Below, in pieces: positions 12,076 through 23,085 of a stretch of DNA of 64,000 nt. The notes under the pieces were generated by a model. The model did no database searches, was not told the origin of the DNA, and saw only the letters and a list, made by a program, of their open reading frames with translations. Each line of letters starts with the position of its first letter. Position 1 is the stretch's first letter. A program made the position numbers and the translations under genes. Source of the DNA: Branchiostoma floridae (Eukaryota > Chordata > Leptocardii > Amphioxiformes > Branchiostomatidae); NCBI RefSeq assembly GCF_000003815.2, contig NC_049984.1:24251016-24315015 (forward strand), given 5' to 3'.

Positions 12076-12680
12076 TTGCCGTGTGGCAAAATTCTTTTCT
12101 CGTTACCAGAGTAAGGCTTCCAAGTACTAGTATTACTTGGAATTAAAAGACCACCAGGACACTAGAACGTGTTTGGAGGGAACACAAATGTGCTTTTAAT
12201 TACTCGCAAATATCAGCCAATGCAAACACAACCGTGAACGATACAACATAGTAAGGAATCGCTTAGGAACGTACGTAAACTTATGTAAACAAACACTAGA
12301 ACAGTTCGTGGCATTTCTAATTCTAACAATGGCGATTGTCGTTTAACTAGAGGAAGACATAATGTATATCATTTTTTTGAATGACAATTTCACGTAATTT
12401 CAACTGCCAAAAAGCCCGTCACGTCGGGTAAGAAACAGTCGCCAAAACACCCGTCAAGCGGCGCGCTGCGGGCAGGACATACCCCAAAGGGCCAAAACAA
12501 GACCGAAATGCGACAAGCCAGCAACAAGAATGCATTGCGCCGCACGCCGGACCTCATCAATTTGTCCTGACTGAATTGCGGCAAAGGAAGATCAGAGAAA
12601 CAAATTTAATGGAAGAAAGAGTGAAAAATTAGAATGCGTTGTATTTCAATCAACATGTCAACCTGTTGAAACGAATATAG
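12076..12680. other. Intergenic, nothing recognised
   Basis: Short open frames only. Confidence 0.35.
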
Positions 12681-13265
12681 TGTACAGTAAGCTATATCGG
12701 CATCTCGCTTGTCACGTGGAGTTCTGTGGCAGGTTGATCTTGAAAACAAATTTCAACATTATGAAACCATATAGATAGAAATATACATTTGTAGGGCGCC
12801 ACAAGGGCAACCCTTTTTTTGGTGAAACAAACGTTATTAGAAATCCGACGGTGTTGGACATCGTACTTGCAAATGTAGTGTAAAGTAAACTATAGCGGCA
12901 AATCGCCTGTCACGTGGAGTTACATGTATGGCAGTGTGATCTTGAAAACAGTTTATAACGTTATAAAACCATATAGATAGAAATATGCATTTATAGGGCG
13001 CCACAAGGGCAACCCTGTTTTGGGTGAAACAAACGTTATTAGAAATCCGACGGTGTTTGACATCGTACTTGCAAATGCAGTGTAAAGTAAACTATAGCGG
13101 CAAATCGCCTGTCACGTGGAGTTGTATGGCAGTGTGATCTTGAAAACAAATTTCAACGTTATGAAACCATATAGATAGAAATATACATTTATAGGGCGCC
13201 ACAAGGGCAACCCTTTTTTTGGTGAAACAAACGTTATTAGAAATCCGACGGTGTTTGACATCGTA
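12681..13265. repeat. Three-copy tandem repeat, ~200-bp unit
   Basis: The landmark 'ggtgaaacaaacgttattag' occurs at 12821, 13023 and 13221. All copies share 'cgcctgtcacgtggagtt', 'aaccatatagatagaaatat' and 'agggcgccacaagggcaac'. Spacings are 202 and 198 bp and identity is high. Confidence 0.92.
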
Positions 13266-13301
13266 CCCGGGGTTGATTCTCTGGCACCATGTCGAGGAGG
13301 A

Positions 13302-13576
13302 AGCTATTATCGGCCGCCTTTTGGGCTTATGTGAATCAAAAGTTATTAAGAACCCGTAGGTGTTGTATATCATACTAGATGAAACTGGAAATGTTACAGA
13401 ATAAACGCCGCGACGCCAGGATTGGTTCCAATCAATCCAATTTCAAATAGAAGTATTAATATAAATGGTAAATAAAATAGTCCCGAGACGACAATAAAAA
13501 AAAAAACGGTGAGCACAATGAAGGCTTCCAACGCCGAAGCCGTCATGGAAAGGACTTACCGGGAACAATGGGGAGC
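13302..13576 (+). repeat. Direct repeat copy A (~275 bp)
   Basis: It runs from 'agctattatcggccgcctt' to 'caatggggagc' and recurs 1.08 kb downstream at 14378-14653. The 3' end contains an open stretch, KASNAEAVMERTYREQ, kept open in both copies. I recognise no gene family. Confidence 0.88.
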
Positions 13577-14377
13577 AGGCGGAATAAAAACAACTTTTGT
13601 ACATAGTTGTACTAAACGGAGATATAGTTTCAATTTATTGTTGTTGTTTTTCAGGCACCAAACCTGCCCAAGCGTCCACCTCTTCTTAGCGACCATCTGG
13701 ACATTGCGACCGCTTTTTTTGCCTTCAGGCAAAAAGCGTTTTACACTTTGTGGAATCCTAGCTTAATAATAGGACACCAAATAAGACGTGGAAAAGGATT
13801 TTATACACTTTGTGGAATCCTAACTGAATAGTAGGACGCAAAATACGACGTGAGAGAGGTGTCATATTTGGCGGAACACAGCTGTTTAATTACGTAACAA
13901 TTAAATGCATAAACGTGAACTTGGTCATAATGTCATAAACATGACAAGTACAGCTTTGTAGCCAATTGTACACGCAGATCCACTTGTGCACGCAGTAAAT
14001 CCCCAGGGATTTACTAATATTTATTAAGCAGTACACATTGATCTTACACGTATTCGTGACATTGGACATTGGTAAGTATGCAAAACTTTTATCAAATTAC
14101 AACTAACTTGTCAACCAAAGCACCATAAGCTCACTAAACTGTGAGCCAACACGCCCAACATAGAGCGAGATGCGAAAGGAGACTCGGGGAAAAAAGAAGC
14201 ACCTTTTATTAGTAAACCTCACAAAAGTAGATTGTTTTGCATTTATTGGTTTAAAAGTACCTTGAGTACATTATTGAAAGGTTGTTGGAAATGAAAGAAA
14301 AAATATAAGCGCATCAGGGTGTTATTGCACCCCTCACGATTTTAGATTCATATAAATAGAGGTATGTAACGAGAGCC

Positions 14378-14653
14378 AGCTATTATCGGCCGCCTTTGGG
14401 GCTTATGTGAATCAGAAGTTATTAAGAACCCGTAGGTGGTGTATACCGTACTACATGAAACTGGAAATGTTACAGAATAAACGCCGTGACGCCAGGATTG
14501 GTTCCAATCAATCCAATTTCAAATAGAAGTATTAATATAAATGGTGAATAAAATAGTCCCGAGACGACAATCAAAAAACAAACCGGTGAGCACAAAGAAG
14601 GCTTCCAACGCCGAAGCCTTCATGGAAAGGACTTACCGGAAACAACAGGGAGC
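14378..14653 (+). repeat. Direct repeat copy B (~275 bp)
   Basis: Second copy of 13302-13576. The corresponding open stretch reads KASNAEAFMERTYRKQ. Confidence 0.88.
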
Positions 14654-14679
14654 GCACAAAGATTTGCCTGCACGAAAAG

Positions 14680-14865
14680 TTATACGGCATGTCTGTGTGC
14701 TCCAAAATCCGTCGGATTCCCTACGAGTTCGTACGGAGGCGGTACTTTCCACTTACGGATCGCAAAAGATTGCCCAGGTTTTGGCACTTAGACGGACGTA
14801 TTTGCACGTACGGCGGGTTGTGCCTTTAGCTTTAAGCTATGGGCACAACCCGCCGTATGTGCAAA
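14680..14865. mobile_element. Fragment of GGGCACAACCCGCCG inverted-repeat element
   Basis: It contains 'ccaaaatccgtcggattccc' as in the intact copy at 20850-21159. Two terminal sequences lie almost head to head around 14810-14860, so the copy is rearranged or two copies abut. Confidence 0.65.
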
Positions 14866-14944
14866 TTCTCCCCAACCCCCACCCCGCGTATCATCTCTTA
14901 ATGAATTATTCAAGGCCAAGAAGGCGGGCGATGTAGACCGCACA

Positions 14945-15323
14945 CACCCCAGTGGAACGAAAGCTTTTCGGGCGTCCGGGTTTGAGTGCACATTTCTCAT
15001 AATCTGCTGCGAAATGACACTAAATACTAACATGGCTGAAAAGCACAGGATGTGAAGTATTTTTGGTGAAAATTGTGTTTTGGTCCGACCCTTACTTCCG
15101 GATATCCATACGCATTGAATGTAGGCCGATTCACACCAAAGTGGGACGAAAGCTTTTCGGGGGTCTGGGTTTGAGTTCAAATTTTGTCTGAACATGCTGC
15201 GAAATGACATTCCATACTAACACTGCTGAAAAGCAAAGGATGTGAAGTGTTTTGTTGAAAATTGTATTTGCGCCCAAACCGTACTTCCGGATATCCATAC
15301 GCGTTGAATGTAAGCCGATTCTG
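14945..15323. repeat. Two-copy tandem duplication, ~189-bp unit
   Basis: 'ggaacgaaagcttttcggg' near 14953 and 'gggacgaaagcttttcggg' near 15142 each lead through 'gctgcgaaatgaca' and 'cttccggatatccatacgc'. Confidence 0.88.
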
Positions 15324-15804
15324 TGACCCGGATGAACCTCTATGTTTGTTATGGATGTAAGCGAAGTTGCAATACCGCGCACCGTTAATGTATAAAAAAA
15401 ACTGCAATACTAGAATTTTCTTTGTATTTGGCTTGTTTATAGAAAAGGTTTTCTCTTTTTGACAACCTCAGTCGTTTTCGTCGGAAAAAATGCGTTTTAT
15501 CCAATGCGAGATTGCGCAATTTGTCCGCATTATCTTTGATATAAAAATCAGGTTCTTCCCTCCAATTTACCAACATTACGTAAGGTGAAGAAACAAAACT
15601 CAGTTGGTCTTGTATCTGTATAAGAGACGGTAGCTAGACTTGAGGGTGTGCAACCTCCAATTGAAACTTGAAATATACTAGGATGTGCCCCCTAAAGGGG
15701 GGTTGAGATAAAAGTCGGTGGAAATAGAGACAGCACCCTGGCATGGACACAGTGGGTAACCCACTGCCCCTACAGCCTTAAAAAGCCATTGAACTACTTT
15801 TAAC

Positions 15805-16623
15805 TAGAGTCCATTCCAAGATTAAGACACCGTGTGGATGTTTGTGGCCATTGTTTAGAATTGATTTTAAAGTTTTCTAATTATATGTCTAGGACATTTG
15901 ATACTTCAGAAATATTTGTAACACTGTTTCAACTTAATAAATATTTCCCTGGTCTTGTAAAACTTTGGAAATATTCATCGTGTGGAATTGGATACTCCTA
16001 ATGGTTTCTAAATAATGATAACAGCATTCTACCATTATTTACCATTTTCTACCATTTTTGTAAATGGTTCAGTGGGCTGGGAAGATAGCAATTCACACAT
16101 CCTTGCAAAGTATGGTTGGGTGCCATGCAACAATGGCCCACCACAAAGGATCCACCAGTGCCCAGCAGTGAAATCTAAAAATATACAGATACAACAATAG
16201 TAGCCTGACTAAAATCAAGCCCCTAGCGGCCGGCCCTACAATTGCCGCCTCGGGGGGAGGGGGTCATTAAGCCCAGCCGGCGAGAGCTTGTGTAAACACA
16301 GGCTACAACAATAGGGCTTACTTTTATGGGGGCAATAAACTAATTAAACCATTTGGCCAGGTTTACCATTTTTTGTAAATATTTGTAAATGTGAAATAAT
16401 CACACAGAGGTTTCACAATTATTCTAAATAAAGATATTTTATACAGTTACTTTCAAAATGTTTCTAAAATATTCAAAGGAATTCAAATATATCAGTACTT
16501 TCTCAGTCAATTTTTTAAAAAATGATTTAATTATTGTGGCTCAGATATTCTTTTATTAAAAATAATTCAGACTGATTATAAATATCGCCTAAAAACCCTC
16601 ATGGTGTCTTGGAATGGACTCTA
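15805..16623. mobile_element. 0.82 kb inverted-repeat element, TA-flanked
   Basis: The terminal TAGAGTCCATTCCAAGA is mirrored at the right end (TCTTGGAATGGACTCTA). Both ends carry TA, compatible with Tc1/mariner-type insertion. The interior is AT-rich and non-coding and is itself interrupted at 16201-16305. Confidence 0.82.
16201..16305. mobile_element. 105-bp TAGCCTG miniature element with 9-bp target duplication
   Basis: Ends TAGCCTG and CAGGCTA. Flanked on both sides by an exact CAACAATAG (16192-16200, 16306-16314). It sits inside the 15805-16623 element. A related copy is at 50287-50389. Confidence 0.9.
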
Positions 16624-17534
16624 ACGTTGAATGAATAACCAATTGAACAACATGTTATTGACCACACTTGGATTTATTGTGCAACACTGTGAAAAGCTTA
16701 CACATAAACCACTGATAATAATATACGCCAGTTAGGCTGTGGAATGCAGGAAATTATTACAAAAGTGAGAAATTCTTCAATATCTCATAAGTATTTCTAT
16801 TTCTAATGATTTGCCTGTGTTGCATATTGATTTAGTGCGTTTATTTTATTGTACTATCACAACTTCAATTCAGGGCTCGGGCTTCGAATATATACGTGCT
16901 GATATGAATAAACCATAACTGCCTCAAAACATTTCTGGATTGTCCATATTTAGAGGCAGACCCATAGCATACTGGTTTACCCCTTACAAGTTCAATAGTG
17001 TACAAAACTTTCAACAGACTTTAGCAACTACAAAATCCCGCCCGTACTTGGGCGTTTCGTCGACAAATGGGCTATGTTAGGCCAAATAGTGAATAAAGCA
17101 AATACTAGCTATCTACAACAATAGGCATCTAAAGATTGGAGACAAAAGGGGTAAAGTAATAATTGATAGTTACAGGCTACAATCTATATTATAGCTATAT
17201 GCTCAACGCTGATCATGAATGAAGGGTAACTCTTACATTATAAACCACTGATGATACAAGACCATTGGGGCGAACCAGTTTAGTTTCTGTGGGATGCGGT
17301 GCTTCACAGAGTCCAGAGTTGCATGTATTTGGCCTTGGCATCTTGTGTTGATTGTTTTAAACGTCTATTTGGCCGCTACATCTTGAATATATTTTCATAG
17401 TATTGGGATTTTTACTGCCTTTGAAGTATTTTTTTATTTATTACTGTCCATCTATAGCCGAATCCCGTAGTAACCATTCTGGTTAACCCATTACAAGTTG
17501 AATATTGTTACATTACCAGATCTCAACAATTTTT
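16624..17534. other. Intergenic, nothing recognised
   Basis: AT-rich. It may belong partly to the LINE remnant that follows, but no frame is readable here. Confidence 0.35.
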
Positions 17535-17945
17535 AAGAAACAGCCATGCCTGCGCACTACGTCTACAACTGGCCTAAAGTTAGGATACCTGTGTTGTAAC
17601 AAATAAACATTACTAAGTCTAAAAAAATATTGAGAATGATCAAACGTAATTTGTGGACATGCCCAACAAGACTAAAATCACTTGCATACACTTCACTAGT
17701 AAGACCAAACCCAGAATATGTTAGTATGGGACCCATGTACAAAGAAAGACAAAGATAAACTGGCACGGGTACAGAAACAAGATACTAGATTCTGTACTAA
17801 CAATTATGACATGTGTGCTCTATATATAGTATCACCAATGCATTGAAAACAGATCTACAGTGGATGTCACCCAAAGAAGGAAGTAAAATAGCCATACTAT
17901 GCATGGTATACAAAATTACCATACAGTACCTAATACCAGGTCAAA
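17535..17945 (+). pseudogene. CR1-like LINE reverse transcriptase remnant
   Basis: Translating across several frames gives the thumb/C-terminal signature of CR1/jockey-type reverse transcriptases. RNLWTCPTRLKSLAYTSLVRP and a degenerate EYVSMGPMY come first, then KLARVQKQDTRFCTNNY, then LQWMSPKEGSKIAILCMVYKI in another frame. Known elements of this group have a similar order (NLW, AY..LVRP..EYA, VQRRAARF, LQWE.L..RR...L). There are stops and at least two frameshifts, so it is a dead fragment. Confidence 0.75.
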
Positions 17946-18601
17946 AAAGAACTAGACATATTATGTAGTGTGTAAGTACAAGAGTTATCCAGTCAAGATG
18001 TATGTGCTTAAAAACACCACCAGGGCTATTCTTTTTTTTAAACGAGTTTGTTCAGTGCAAGGCCATTGACCACTTCTAGGCACTGAACTACGCTCACTGT
18101 GGCAGCATCTCTTCTCACTAAGTCAGAAACATCGAGCTTCAGCAAGTTTGACTAAGACCCCGTTCACACTCAAAAAAATGAAGCGGCTTCAACGTCGAAG
18201 CCGCTTGATCCGGATCGTTTTCTTGAGTGTGAACGCTCCAAGCGGCTTAGATTTTCACCGATCCGGCTCGTTTGCAATCCATCCCTGGGAGGTAGTTTGA
18301 GACACTTGTGAACAAGCCGCTTGGCTGAAATCGCGAGTGTGAACGCAATGTGGCTAGATTCTATGTAAATTTCCGATTTGCCCCCTGTTGGAGGCTATAT
18401 ATCCATGTATCGGCGGGAGCAGGAACACACGCCACATTGACAGGTTTGCTCACATTACTAATTTTTGTGCCCAATGATAATGTCTGGATAGAAAGAAACA
18501 AACGCTGTAGGGTCAAGGCAAGTGGAATGGGAAGCAAACAAAGCTTTTTTTTATCACACGAAGAGAGAGGAACCACAGCAAGCTAAAAAAATCACAAAAA
18601 A

Positions 18602-18916
18602 CAAGCATATCTTTGAACAGATCTCTCTCTGGATCATGATATAAGACTATTAAGAGTGGGTTTGAGAACACCTACAAACAATCGAAAATAGTTTCATCAG
18701 GTTGGTAGAATATAGGATAAGGGAGAAATTCTTTGTACACAACCAGTGGGTACTTACTATGTAAGTACTAACTGGCTGTGTACAAAGAATTTCTCCCTTA
18801 TCCTATATTCAACCAACGGGATGAAGACTATTTTCGATTGGTTGTGGGTGTTCTCAAACCCACACTTAAGAGTCGTGAATTAAGATCCAGAGAGAGATCA
18901 GTTACAAGATATGCTT
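18602..18916. repeat. Long palindrome (~150-bp arms)
   Basis: The left arm includes 'ctctctctggatc', 'gggtttgagaacacc' and 'aggataagggagaaattc'. Each block recurs as its reverse complement in the opposite order in the right arm. The centre lies near 18757 with a short spacer. Mismatches are few. Confidence 0.9.
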
Positions 18917-18930
18917 GGTTTTGGAATTTT

Positions 18931-19030
18931 NNNNNNNNNNNNNNNNNNNNNNNNNNNNNNNNNNNNNNNNNNNNNNNNNNNNNNNNNNNNNNNNNNNNNN
19001 NNNNNNNNNNNNNNNNNNNNNNNNNNNNNN
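18931..19030. other. Assembly gap (100 N)
   Basis: Run of N directly after the palindrome. Exactly 100 N suggests an unknown-length placeholder. Confidence 0.99.
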
Positions 19031-19452
19031 TGTGCTAGGATGTGCGGAAGGCTAGTATGACAGTAATCTTTATCACTTAATTCAGCTTGAGACAAGAACA
19101 ATATATTGTGGACACTAGGCAGCAGGCTGACATCGTGGCCACATGCATATACATATACATTATACAATACTCCCTGGCACCTGTGCGTTTGTTTATCAAG
19201 GTTAGCTTGTTTCTGACTATTTGCTGATTCATTCTGGTTGGAGGCGTTCAGAGAGAATTTCTCCCTTAACCTACAAACAATGTTGTACAAAAAGTACCTG
19301 AAGTCCAGGTACGGAATCACAATCAGCTTGGATTGTGTGCGATTAATCTGATTGTCTGTAATGAGTGTGAACGTAATTTTTTTGAAGCGGCTTGCACGTT
19401 GAAGCGGCTTCGACGTTGAAGCCGCTTCATTTTTTTGAGTGTGAACGGGGTC

Positions 19453-20121
19453 CAACTGACTCAGTAGAATGAACATTTGGAAATGAAATGTGTTTCGTCT
19501 CCCACTGCTTAAATAATATAATAAGTAATGGTTACGTCGAAGAAGATTAGACATCAAGGTAATTAGATATGCCCAAAAAGCAGTTACTCAAGACAAGCAC
19601 AAACTGCGTTTCAGATGGCATCCACCATCTTTCTTCAGTGACACTGTTGCGTACTAGTATTCCCAAATGATGAAAATGAACTACAATACAAGCCGCTTAA
19701 TTGCACAGCCTATTTGCCAGTGACTTTCGTGCAATTATCCGGCTGGTGCAGTAATGCGAAGTTATCTAGTTGGATTGCACCGGTTTGGGATTTGGGAATT
19801 CCGTGCAGTTAAAAAAAGTGTGCGTTAATCCGTTGTGCAATTAACTGGCTTCTACTGTGAAATGGCCCCACCAAAAACGGATTTTCCACATATTGACTAC
19901 CCATGCAACGATGAACTTTTCCAAAAATACCCCTCCAAGTTACCCCCTCCCCCATGTCTAGTGAGTAAGCTACCTCCATATTGCATGGCTAATGACACAA
20001 GAATCTGCGATATACATTTTTTTCTTCTAAAAAAAGCAAAAAAAAAAGAATCCCTAAAGAAATCCTTTTGAGCAGGTGCACTCCGGAATCATTAAAATGG
20101 CGCATCCGAAAATGCCAAAGT
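19453..20121. other. Intergenic, nothing recognised
   Basis: No gene recognised; the open frame at 19835-20071 is low-complexity. Confidence 0.35.
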
Positions 20122-20230
20122 TAGCCTGGATACCATCCTCCGTGGTTATCGCTTATTCTCCCTTTTCGCTAACCACAGTATAGGTAAAAACAGAATGTCG
20201 GTAGTGCTGTGGAGGATAGCACCCAGGCTA
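20122..20230. mobile_element. 109-bp TAGCCTGG inverted-repeat miniature element
   Basis: TAGCCTGGATACCATCCTCC at the left is mirrored by GGAGGATAGCACCCAGGCTA at the right, with a nested inner hairpin ('gtggttatcg', 'cgctaaccac'). Confidence 0.8.
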
Positions 20231-20267
20231 TGCCCAATGCACACCAAATGAAGGCATGCCAAATCTT

Positions 20268-20302
20268 AGTGTGTGTGTGTGTGCGCGCGCGTGTGTGTGT
20301 GT
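20268..20302. repeat. (GT)n microsatellite
   Basis: GT run interrupted by GCGCGCGC. Confidence 0.95.
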
Positions 20303-20849
20303 TAATCTGAGAATAGAATCCTAGCTTATTGGGTTTAATATCAGGGCACAGGAACCCAAAACATTTCGGGTCTGAAATAGAAAAAAAACTCCCCAATTAA
20401 ATAATAAAAGCTGTGTAAATAGGAAAAAAAGGATAAAATCCTTTGATCATTATGTGTCAGGCATTACATACAAAAATTTGAGGCAATTTACTTTTGATGC
20501 TAAGACACAGAAGGACAAAATATACATTTTTTTGTTTGACAAACGTCAATGAAACAATTCTCAAGGCACATATAAAAAAACAATAACAAAAATTCACTTC
20601 TAGGTACATGTACTCATGGTATAGAGTGAAATATAATACATTGTATATAGCCTTGTACTCACTGTAATATGTTGGAGATTACAATGTACCACTGTGAATC
20701 ATAGTACACTACAATACAGAAGGTTGATGTTCTACCGTGAAAGTCAATATAAAGGTATAGTATAATGCACTTACGTTAAGATGAACCCCTCTCCAAGCTG
20801 CGTGTCCATCTTTGCAGTCCTGTTATTACAGTTAGACTGTTCTATCCCA
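20303..20849. other. Intergenic, nothing recognised
   Basis: AT-rich. A short open frame from 20781 starts with a signal-peptide-like stretch but runs straight into the transposon at 20850, so I do not call it. Confidence 0.35.
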
Positions 20850-21159
20850 GTAAAAGTAAGGGCACAACCCGCCGTACGTGTACGTTTTTTTAGGCTACGT
20901 CCGCCACGTATTTCTGAAAACGTTCAGGCTGTACAGGGCAGGCGCTTCGCCCGCACTGGCATGTACGGGGGGCGAACCAACAGCCCGATGGCACGCAAAG
21001 TTTTGCCTGCACGTTAAGTTCTAAGGCGTGTCTGGGTGCTCCAAAATCCGTCGGATTCCCTACGAGTTCGTACGGAAATGGTACTTACCACTTACGGATC
21101 CCAAAAGATTTGGCACGCATTTGCACGTACGGCCGGCGGGTTGTGCCCTTAGCTTTACT
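20850..21159. mobile_element. 0.31 kb GGGCACAACCCGCCG inverted-repeat element
   Basis: The left end AGTAAAAGTAAGGGCACAAC is mirrored by the right end ending 'gttgtgcccttagctttact'. It lies ~75 bp beyond the stop codon of the GPCR on the - strand, so it is probably within or just past the 3' UTR. Confidence 0.88.
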
Positions 21160-21232
21160 GTGTTCAGAAAACGTGTGGACCACAGGCTGTTGTTGTACTT
21201 CACCACTTTGGATCTGGTTGTTCTTGCTGTCT

Positions 21233-22753
21233 TCAGAAGCGAAATTTGTTTTCTCCAGGATCCTGCCACGCCATCTTTGGAGGTGGTTTGTCCATCGCGA
21301 ACAGCTTCGATGCGTGTTGGTCAGGTGTGTTGTTGTCTTGGGTGTAGATTGTGTCCAGGTCTACGTAATCCTCCATGTCTTGTGTTGACTGGGGAGGGGT
21401 ACGCACGTTTTTCTCTCTGCACTGACTCGGACATGGTGCTAGTACAGAGGGGCTGTGGTGTTGTATGGAAGGAGCGTTTGTGGACATTTTCTGTCCATGA
21501 GCATTGAGAGGTGGGGTAAGGTCAATATGTACGTCTGCTCGTACGGTGAAGCTGTGTTTAGAAAGAGTGCCTGGTGCTGTCTTCACTCCTTGCTCTCTGT
21601 GTGGAGGTTCCTGCTCTAGTTGTATGTCTGGCAGATGGAGAGATGGCGTGGAAGGGCTACTTTCTGTTGTGTTTGAGATGTCTTCTTCCACCTGTGTCAG
21701 CCTTGAAGAAGGTGGTGCTTCAGCCACTTGTATTGTAGATCCCCCTTGTCCATGGACCGGCCCACTGAAGACGGCCATCTCCAAGTCCTGCCACTGTTGA
21801 CCACGAGGTGGTGGTGCCAGTGCCACGGGAGCACTGCTCGGCCAGCCAAATGTCTCCTTCAGTGCTCTGCGGAAGTCTGGCATCCTGAAGCTGTAGATAA
21901 TAGGGTTGACCATAGACGACAGAGTCGTGTAAAGCAGTATACCTATCCGTCTGACGAGTGCAACTTGTTTTGTGAGCGGACGGCTCAGAGCAACCAGAAG
22001 CACAACGGTTCCAACCCACACGGCTAGGCTTATGGCATGAAGTGCCAACTTTTTGAAGGCACTGGTCTGGCAGAGCCACAGGTCACGGTTTTCATTCCTC
22101 TCCTGCTGTTTTCTTGCCTCCTTGAAAATGAGGAGGTAGCAGATGAAGATAGCAAGGAGGGTCAGGACAACCAATCCTGTCATGACATCTTGAATGACAG
22201 CTGTCGACGTTGGGCCATTGCTGTCAACAGATTGCACGCCACACTGCGAGGCTGTGACAGGGCTTTCCAGTATTTCGACCGTTATGTAGACGACTCGCAA
22301 CAGCGTTGAAGTGACCAAGACCGCAACCATGCCAAACGCCACGCGCTTTGTGGTGACTTTCTGGTGGTAATGCAGGGGTTGGCAGATGAAGTAGTACAGT
22401 TCCATTGCCATCAGGAGGTATGTGCCACCCATGGATGCTCCAAACCATCCAAACATTTGTCCTCGCATCCAACATGCCGTCTGGCTGTTAAAGTCATCCT
22501 TCTGGAAAATCATGTAGATGTCCGTAGGAATCATACAGCACATGAACACGATGTCGTAGCTCGCTAGGCTGCATCGAAGATAGTTACAAGGCTTTTGGAG
22601 ATACTCCTTCTTGAAGACCAAGTAGATAACTAGCAGGCCACACCCCACAGCCACAACTAGGCTAAGAATGAGGTACGTAGTCTGGAGCCCAAGAGACGCT
22701 GAACCCAAAGATCGTGCAGCGTCCCATGCCGAAAACTGGTCTTCTGCTGCCAT
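21233..22753 (-). CDS. Olfactory-receptor-like GPCR, intronless
   Basis: A single-exon seven-helix receptor of 506 residues, expected in the plasma membrane. Helices lie at about 24-47, 58-80, 100-120, 137-158, 184-210, 233-256 and 266-288. Olfactory-receptor-like motifs are the CQPLHY block after helix 3, SAFKKLALHA at the start of helix 6 and NPIIYSFR (283-290) in helix 7. Cys94 and Cys171 could form the usual extracellular disulfide, and Asp67 fits the helix 2 acidic site. Two features are odd: the DRY motif is replaced by ELY (118-120), and helix 1 lacks the usual GN pair. The tail after helix 8 is ~200 residues, Pro/Ser/Gln-rich, and much longer than in vertebrate olfactory receptors. 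Lancelets are known to have intronless olfactory-type receptors. The ligand is unknown, and an orphan class A receptor is the alternative. Confidence 0.88.
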   Translation of the reverse strand: MAAEDQFSAWDAARSLGSASLGLQTTYLILSLVVAVGCGLLVIYLVFKKEYLQKPCNYLRCSLASYDIVFMCCMIPTDIYMIFQKDDFNSQTACWMRGQMFGWFGASMGGTYLLMAMELYYFICQPLHYHQKVTTKRVAFGMVAVLVTSTLLRVVYITVEILESPVTASQCGVQSVDSNGPTSTAVIQDVMTGLVVLTLLAIFICYLLIFKEARKQQERNENRDLWLCQTSAFKKLALHAISLAVWVGTVVLLVALSRPLTKQVALVRRIGILLYTTLSSMVNPIIYSFRMPDFRRALKETFGWPSSAPVALAPPPRGQQWQDLEMAVFSGPVHGQGGSTIQVAEAPPSSRLTQVEEDISNTTESSPSTPSLHLPDIQLEQEPPHREQGVKTAPGTLSKHSFTVRADVHIDLTPPLNAHGQKMSTNAPSIQHHSPSVLAPCPSQCREKNVRTPPQSTQDMEDYVDLDTIYTQDNNTPDQHASKLFAMDKPPPKMAWQDPGENKFRF

Positions 22754-22791
22754 TTTCTTCTACCGGCTACGACTACATCTTCTTTAAAACT

Positions 22792-22799
22792 CTATATAG
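22792..22799 (-). promoter_or_regulatory. Candidate TATA box of the olfactory-like GPCR
   Basis: CTATATAG on the - strand lies ~40 bp upstream of the start codon. If used at normal spacing, the 5' UTR would be only ~10-15 nt. Confidence 0.45.
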
Positions 22800-22884
22800 G
22801 GATGGAAAGAAATAGATGTGATGAAGAAAGCAGCGACTACCTTTCACCAGCAAGTGTTGCATGAGAATGACCGCGTTGCATGTG

Positions 22885-23085
22885 GGACCGCGTGGCGCAG
22901 TGGCAGCATGTCCGGATCTGCACCGAGAGGTTGCGGGTTCGAATCCCGCTGTCGCGCCACCGATCTTGTGCCCTTGGGAAAGGCACTTTACACGACTTTC
23001 CCCACTTTACTTACTAATAGGTGAAAATGAGTATATGGTGATTTACATCATTCACCATGCCCCGGAGAGGAGATAGGCGCCACCA
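22885..23085 (+). mobile_element. tRNA-derived SINE
   Basis: The tRNA-like head (A box TGGCGCAGTGG near 22893; B box GGGTTCGAATCCC near 22935) is followed by the body motif 'cccttgggaaaggcacttta' and 'tgaaaatgagta'. Acceptor-stem positions do not pair, so this is not a working tRNA. It lies ~130 bp upstream of the GPCR start, in opposite orientation. Confidence 0.85.

Larger units (their letters stand above)
18156..19452. mobile_element. 1.3 kb inverted-repeat element with internal palindrome
   Basis: The left end GACCCCGTTCACACTC, followed by an A run and 'atgaagcggcttc', is mirrored at 19402-19452. 'aagccgctt' motifs recur within both ends. The middle holds a long palindrome (18602-18916) and a 100-N gap. 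A short open frame (18350-18586) has no recognisable domain. Confidence 0.82.

Noticed and set aside
20781-20860. Signal-peptide-like first exon with a GTAAGG donor
   Set aside because: The donor is formed by the end of a miniature transposon and no downstream exon is recognisable.
22889-22959. A functional tRNA gene at the SINE head
   Set aside because: A and B boxes are present but the acceptor-stem positions do not pair and a SINE body follows.
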